Below are positions 13,923-16,079 of a DNA stretch of 16,079 nucleotides, in pieces. The DNA lies in assembly GCA_016297555.1 (NCBI GenBank), contig JAEDGK010000042.1, positions 1 to 16,079 on the forward strand, read 5' to 3'. How positions within the stretch are numbered: the stretch's first letter is position 1; each line of letters starts with the position of its first letter. The notes under the pieces were generated by a model. The model made no database searches, was not told the DNA's origin, and was given only the letters and a program-made list of their open reading frames with translations. The translations under genes were made by a program, and so were the position numbers. Source of the stretch: Clostridiaceae bacterium (GTDB lineage Bacteria > Bacillota > Clostridia > Oscillospirales > Acutalibacteraceae).

Positions 13923-14013
13923 GGAGAAGTACTCAAGTTGGTGACGAGGCGCCCCTGCTAAGGGCGTAGGTCGGGTAACCGGCGCGGGAGTTCGAGTCTC
14001 CCCTTCTCCGCCA
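13923..14013 (+). tRNA. tRNA-Ser (anticodon GCU)
   Basis: A complete class II tRNA of 91 bases with encoded CCA. The acceptor GGAGAAG pairs with CTTCTCC. The D arm is CTC...GAG. The anticodon arm is CGCCC-CTGCTAA-GGGCG, giving GCT. The variable arm is long and the T arm is GGGAG-TTCGAGT-CTCCC. It reads AGC/AGU serine codons. It lies 29 bases after the first tRNA and shares its promoter and terminator. Confidence 0.96.
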
Positions 14014-14051
14014 AGCAGTGCACACACTTTCTTGTGTGCACTGCTTTTTTT
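14013..14051 (+). terminator. Rho-independent terminator of the tRNA-Ser pair
   Basis: AGCAGTGCACACA (14014-14026) pairs perfectly with TGTGTGCACTGCT (14033-14045) around a 6-base loop and is followed by a run of T to 14051. The stem starts right at the CCA end of the second tRNA. Confidence 0.95.
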
Positions 14052-14163
14052 ATGATTATCATTTAACTTAATGTTAACATTTTGAATTATTGATTTAATA
14101 AGCAGTAGAAATGCACAATATTTTTGTATTTTCACATTTGCAAAAATAAATCGCTTCATTATG

Positions 14164-14172
14164 TGCTATATT
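14164..14172 (+). promoter_or_regulatory. Candidate extended -10 promoter of the NimA-like gene
   Basis: TGC-TATATT (14164-14172) has the TGn extension. No -35 box at normal spacing is present; TTGCAA at 14138 is too far. It lies 25 bases before the start codon, which leaves a short leader. Confidence 0.4.
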
Positions 14173-14197
14173 CATTCCGAAAGAAGGCGCATATATA

Positions 14198-14668
14198 ATG
14201 AAAAGAGAAATGAGAAACTACAAACGCAAGCTATCCGATGAAACTGCGGCGGAAATTCTTGAAAACGGGCTTTACGGAGTGCTTTCAACGGCAGATGAAA
14301 ATGCCGTTCCCTACGGCGTGCCGCTCAGCTATGCGGCGGTCGGAGATGCAATTTATTTTCACTGTGCGAGGGAAGGTCACAAGCTGGATAACATTGCCGC
14401 AAATTCTAATGTATGCTTCACGGTGGTTGACGGTGTTGAAACTCTTGCCGAGAAATTCTCAACCAAGTACCGCTCGGTTATTGCATTCGGGAAAATCAGA
14501 TTTGCCCAAAATGACGCAGAGAAAATGAAGGGCATCGAGGCGATAATGATGAAATACAGCTCCGATTATGCCGAAGCGGGCAAAAAGTATATTGAAAAAG
14601 ATTTTGAAAAGTTCAATATTCTTGTAATGGATATCGCCGATATGAGTGCAAAGGGCAGAACGGAATAG
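14198..14668 (+). CDS. Pyridoxamine 5'-phosphate oxidase-fold protein, NimA-like
   Basis: This 156-residue protein has the split beta-barrel of the pyridoxamine-phosphate-oxidase superfamily, which binds FMN or related flavins. The order of motifs resembles NimA-type nitroimidazole-reductase relatives: an N-terminal helix L-S-D-E-T-A-A-E-I-L, Y-G-V-L-S-T-A-D-E-N, P-Y-G-V-P-L-S-Y, I-Y-F-H-C-A-R-E-G-H-K-L-D-N-I, V-C-F-T-V-V, and Y-R-S-V-I-A-F-G-K-I. The conserved H-C-A-x-E-G-H-K motif (about residues 55-62) is intact. Such genes are common in anaerobes, and most members are not drug-resistance determinants, so no resistance is claimed. The start at 14198 has GAAAGAAGG upstream. A second Met five codons in is an alternative. 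It stands alone after the tRNA terminator. Confidence 0.87.
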   Translation: MKREMRNYKRKLSDETAAEILENGLYGVLSTADENAVPYGVPLSYAAVGDAIYFHCAREGHKLDNIAANSNVCFTVVDGVETLAEKFSTKYRSVIAFGKIRFAQNDAEKMKGIEAIMMKYSSDYAEAGKKYIEKDFEKFNILVMDIADMSAKGRTE

Positions 14669-14675
14669 GATTTTC

Positions 14676-14704
14676 TTGACAAAAATGCCCCGTGAGGTTA
14701 AACT
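14676..14704 (+). promoter_or_regulatory. Promoter of the lipoprotein gene
   Basis: TTGACA (14676-14681), 17 bases, TAAACT (14699-14704). It begins 7 bases after the NimA-like stop, with no terminator between. Confidence 0.8.
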
Positions 14705-14751
14705 GAAACTGTATCGGTTAATCCGACAAACACATGAAAAGGAGAACAAAT

Positions 14752-15645
14752 ATGAAAAAGATTACGGCAATTATTTTGGCGCTTGTTTTTGCGCTCGGAG
14801 CCTGCCTTATGCTCGCTTCCTGCGGCGGAAAAACAACTGACGAAACCACAGCAGCAACAACCGAGGCGAATGAACCCGAAACAATGGCGCAAGCCGAAAA
14901 TCCCGAGGCATCAACTGCACAGAACACCGCTGATGAAAGCGTTCAGCCCTCGGAGGGCGCTTCCGAAACCGCTCCTGCCGAAACCACAACTCTTGCGGCT
15001 GTTGAAGCTCCCGTCGGCGGCAGCGTAGCCCAGATTGTTGAATATTACAACAAAGCGGCAAACGGCGCAAAAGCTTATCCCGGAACAATGAAAGTCAAGA
15101 GAACTCAGGGAACCGTATCGAGCCTTGAAAGCATTTCAATCGAGCTTGCAAGAGGAATAGTCGAGGGTATTCTTCCCAACGATTATCCGCAGGAAAAGAC
15201 GGTAACTTTCACAAACGGCAAGAGCAGCAGCGGCGAAAAAGCATCTGCTTTCTTCCCGGTTGATGACAAGCCCTATACAAGCAATCTGACTCCCGCAGGC
15301 GTTAAGAGCGCATCCTGCGCCAAGCAGGGCAGCGGCTACAAGGTTGTTATCACGCTTGTTTCAGAAAAAGGCGATGATATCAACTTTGTTCCCAAGCATC
15401 ACAGCTCATGTGCCGACACGCTGGCGCTCACACAAGAGGATCTTGATCCCCTGACAATCAATGAGTGCAACATCACCTACACCGGCGCAACAATAACCGC
15501 TACCGTTGATGAATACGGCAGAATTACTACTCTCAATATCAGCGAACCCGTTGTTATCGAGGGCAAGGTCGCATGGAAATCATTTAACATAATCGAGGTT
15601 AAGGTTATCGGCACTTGGAAACAGGAGTTTGTTGTTACATACTGA
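14752..15645 (+). CDS. Lipoprotein of unknown function
   Basis: This 297-residue protein has a lipoprotein signal peptide: MKK, a hydrophobic core, and lipobox L21-A22-S23-C24, where C24 would be acylated and anchor it to the outer face of the membrane. A linker rich in T, E, A and P (about 25-85) follows. The rest is a globular domain beginning S-V-A-Q-I-V-E-Y-Y-N-K-A-A-N. It shows predicted beta structure and two cysteines (one near K-S-A-S-C, one near H-S-S-C-A), plus a third at N-E-C. Similar extracellular lipoproteins seem common in Clostridia, but I cannot name a function. The ATG at 14752 follows AAAAGGAG. The upstream in-frame ATG at 14734 overlaps that site and is rejected. A hairpin lies just after the stop. 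Confidence 0.85.
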   Translation: MKKITAIILALVFALGACLMLASCGGKTTDETTAATTEANEPETMAQAENPEASTAQNTADESVQPSEGASETAPAETTTLAAVEAPVGGSVAQIVEYYNKAANGAKAYPGTMKVKRTQGTVSSLESISIELARGIVEGILPNDYPQEKTVTFTNGKSSSGEKASAFFPVDDKPYTSNLTPAGVKSASCAKQGSGYKVVITLVSEKGDDINFVPKHHSSCADTLALTQEDLDPLTINECNITYTGATITATVDEYGRITTLNISEPVVIEGKVAWKSFNIIEVKVIGTWKQEFVVTY

Positions 15646-15654
15646 GCTTAAACC

Positions 15655-15688
15655 AACGGCGGGGCTTGTCCTCGCCGTTAATGCTTTT
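15655..15688 (+). terminator. Hairpin after the lipoprotein gene, weak terminator or repeat module
   Basis: AACGGCG (15655-15661) pairs with CGCCGTT (15673-15679), extended by G-rich and C-rich inner bases around loop CTTGT. Only four T residues follow. It may serve as terminator, but it also resembles the GC-rich palindromes that follow. Confidence 0.5.
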
Positions 15689-15746
15689 CGAGGCAATTCG
15701 TAGGGACAGCCCTTGCGGCTGTCCGTGAAAATACGAAATTTCACGG
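15689..15746. repeat. Palindromic repeat module (GGACAGCC type) and adjoining CCGTGAAA hairpin
   Basis: The leader CGAGGCAATTCGTAG precedes the perfect stem GGACAGCC (15704-15711)/GGCTGTCC (15717-15724). A second hairpin, CCGTGAAA (15723-15730)/TTTCACGG (15739-15746), overlaps its end by two bases, so the two could be alternative structures. Confidence 0.65.
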
Positions 15747-15753
15747 TGATATC

Positions 15754-15786
15754 GTAGGGAACGCTGTCCTCGGCGTTCCGAAAAAA
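15754..15786. repeat. Palindromic repeat module (GGAACGC type)
   Basis: GTAGG is followed by stem GGAACGC (15758-15764)/GCGTTCC (15773-15779), then GAAAAAAA. It is a near-copy, in the opposite orientation, of 13281-13307. Confidence 0.75.
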
Positions 15787-15788
15787 AT

Positions 15789-15843
15789 TCGTAATTCGTA
15801 ATGCGTAATCTGGAATTTCGGATAGGTTTCGCCTATGACCGAA
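15789..15843. repeat. AT-type repeat plus TTC-loop hairpin, second copy
   Basis: The unit ATTCGTAATGCGTAAT (15795-15809 region), preceded by another ATTCGTA, is followed by a hairpin of TTCGG plus ATAGG (15817-15826) with CCTAT and CCGAA (15832-15843). Module order is the same as at 13050-13100. Confidence 0.65.
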
Positions 15844-15849
15844 TATAAA

Positions 15850-15904
15850 GTAGGGGCGACCCGGCGTGGTCGCCCGAAAAAAGACCCGGCGTGGTCGCCC
15901 GAAA
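15850..15904. repeat. GGGCGACC-type module with partial 25-base tandem duplication
   Basis: The full module (15850-15882) is followed by a repeat of its 3' part. GACCCGGCGTGGTCGCCCG begins at 15858 and again at 15883, a period of 25. The duplicated part keeps an internal CGACC-like arm only partly, so it looks like a slippage or recombination product. Confidence 0.85.
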
Positions 15905-15936
15905 TCCGATAATCAACAATGCAGAATTTACCGTTA

Positions 15937-15995
15937 AGAGTAGGGCGGGGGCTTGCTCCCGCCGAAAAAATGACCCGTTAAATCCACTGAGTTCT
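15937..15995. repeat. GGCGGGG-type module with GTTAAATCC tail, second copy
   Basis: Positions 15937-15969 are identical to 13371-13403. The tail GTTAAATCCACTG (15977-15989) matches the tail at 13261-13273 with one change. Confidence 0.85.
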
Positions 15996-16026
15996 CGCGA
16001 AACGCCGAAATCTCGCGGTAAAAATA

Positions 16027-16079
16027 GCCTCCTTTGGCAAAGGAGGTGGATTTTGCGAAGCAAAAGACGGAGGATTGGA
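16027..16079. repeat. CCTCCTTTGGCAAAGGAGG double-hairpin repeat, cut by window edge
   Basis: CCTCCTTT (16028-16035) pairs with AAAGGAGG (16039-16046). A second hairpin, TTTTGC (16051-16056)/GCAAAA (16060-16065), follows, then GACGGAGGATTGGA to the edge. From memory, similar double hairpins are scattered in many Ruminococcaceae intergenic regions. It contains both a Shine-Dalgarno-like and an anti-Shine-Dalgarno-like core. Confidence 0.75.

Noticed and set aside
13804..14013. tRNA genes as an integration site of a mobile element
   Set aside because: No integrase and no repeated tRNA 3' end (att-like duplicate) was seen nearby; both tRNAs are intact.
14198..14668. Nitroimidazole resistance gene
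   Set aside because: The fold is NimA-like, but many such proteins have no link to resistance and the sequence alone cannot show it.

Overview
The window looks like chromosomal DNA from an anaerobic, low-to-mid GC Firmicute of the class Clostridia, most likely a gut or rumen member of the Oscillospirales/Ruminococcaceae group. The reasons are strong AGGAGG-type ribosome binding sites, consensus TTGACA/TATAAT promoters, a rubrerythrin, a DarA/PstA cyclic-di-AMP receptor, a class II fructose-bisphosphate aldolase and families of short intergenic palindromes I associate with that group. No phage, plasmid or transposase gene is present. The placement comes from gene content, not from a search.

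Layout, left to right. A type II toxin-antitoxin pair on the minus strand is cut by the window edge (1-429) and is divergent from a rubrerythrin gene (624-1163). A likely four-gene operon follows from a perfect promoter at 1286-1314: an ABC exporter with an extra PH-like domain and zinc ribbon (1352-3613), a DUF1854 protein (3626-4114), the c-di-AMP receptor DarA (4133-4459) and a secreted metallophosphoesterase (4480-5664). Next come fba with its own promoter and terminator (5746-6681), an unexplained long hairpin (6829-6884) and rarA (7000-8265). Converging on rarA is a minus-strand pair, the CCA-adding enzyme and a FemX-like aminoacyltransferase (8362-10763). A small ArsC/Spx-fold gene (10794-11135) diverges from cca and converges, with a 4-base overlap, on an intracellular GH29 alpha-L-fucosidase (11132-12553). 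That fucosidase is translationally coupled to an upstream XRE regulator (12550-12954).

From 12955 to 13803 there is no credible gene. The stretch holds a cluster of short palindromic repeats and then AT-rich DNA. Two tandem tRNA-Ser genes (UGA and GCU anticodons) follow under one promoter and one terminator (13761-14051). Then come a NimA-like flavin/PLP-oxidase-fold protein (14198-14668), a lipoprotein of unknown function (14752-15645) and a second palindromic repeat cluster running off the right edge (15655-16079).

The most interesting items are: (i) the pairing of a PH-like/zinc-ribbon/ABC exporter and DUF1854 with a c-di-AMP receptor in one apparent operon; (ii) two intergenic clusters of different palindromes inside constant flanks, in which several modules recur in the same order; (iii) the XRE-fucosidase overlap; and (iv) a metallophosphoesterase with substituted motif residues. 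No wholly new system can be proven from the sequence alone.
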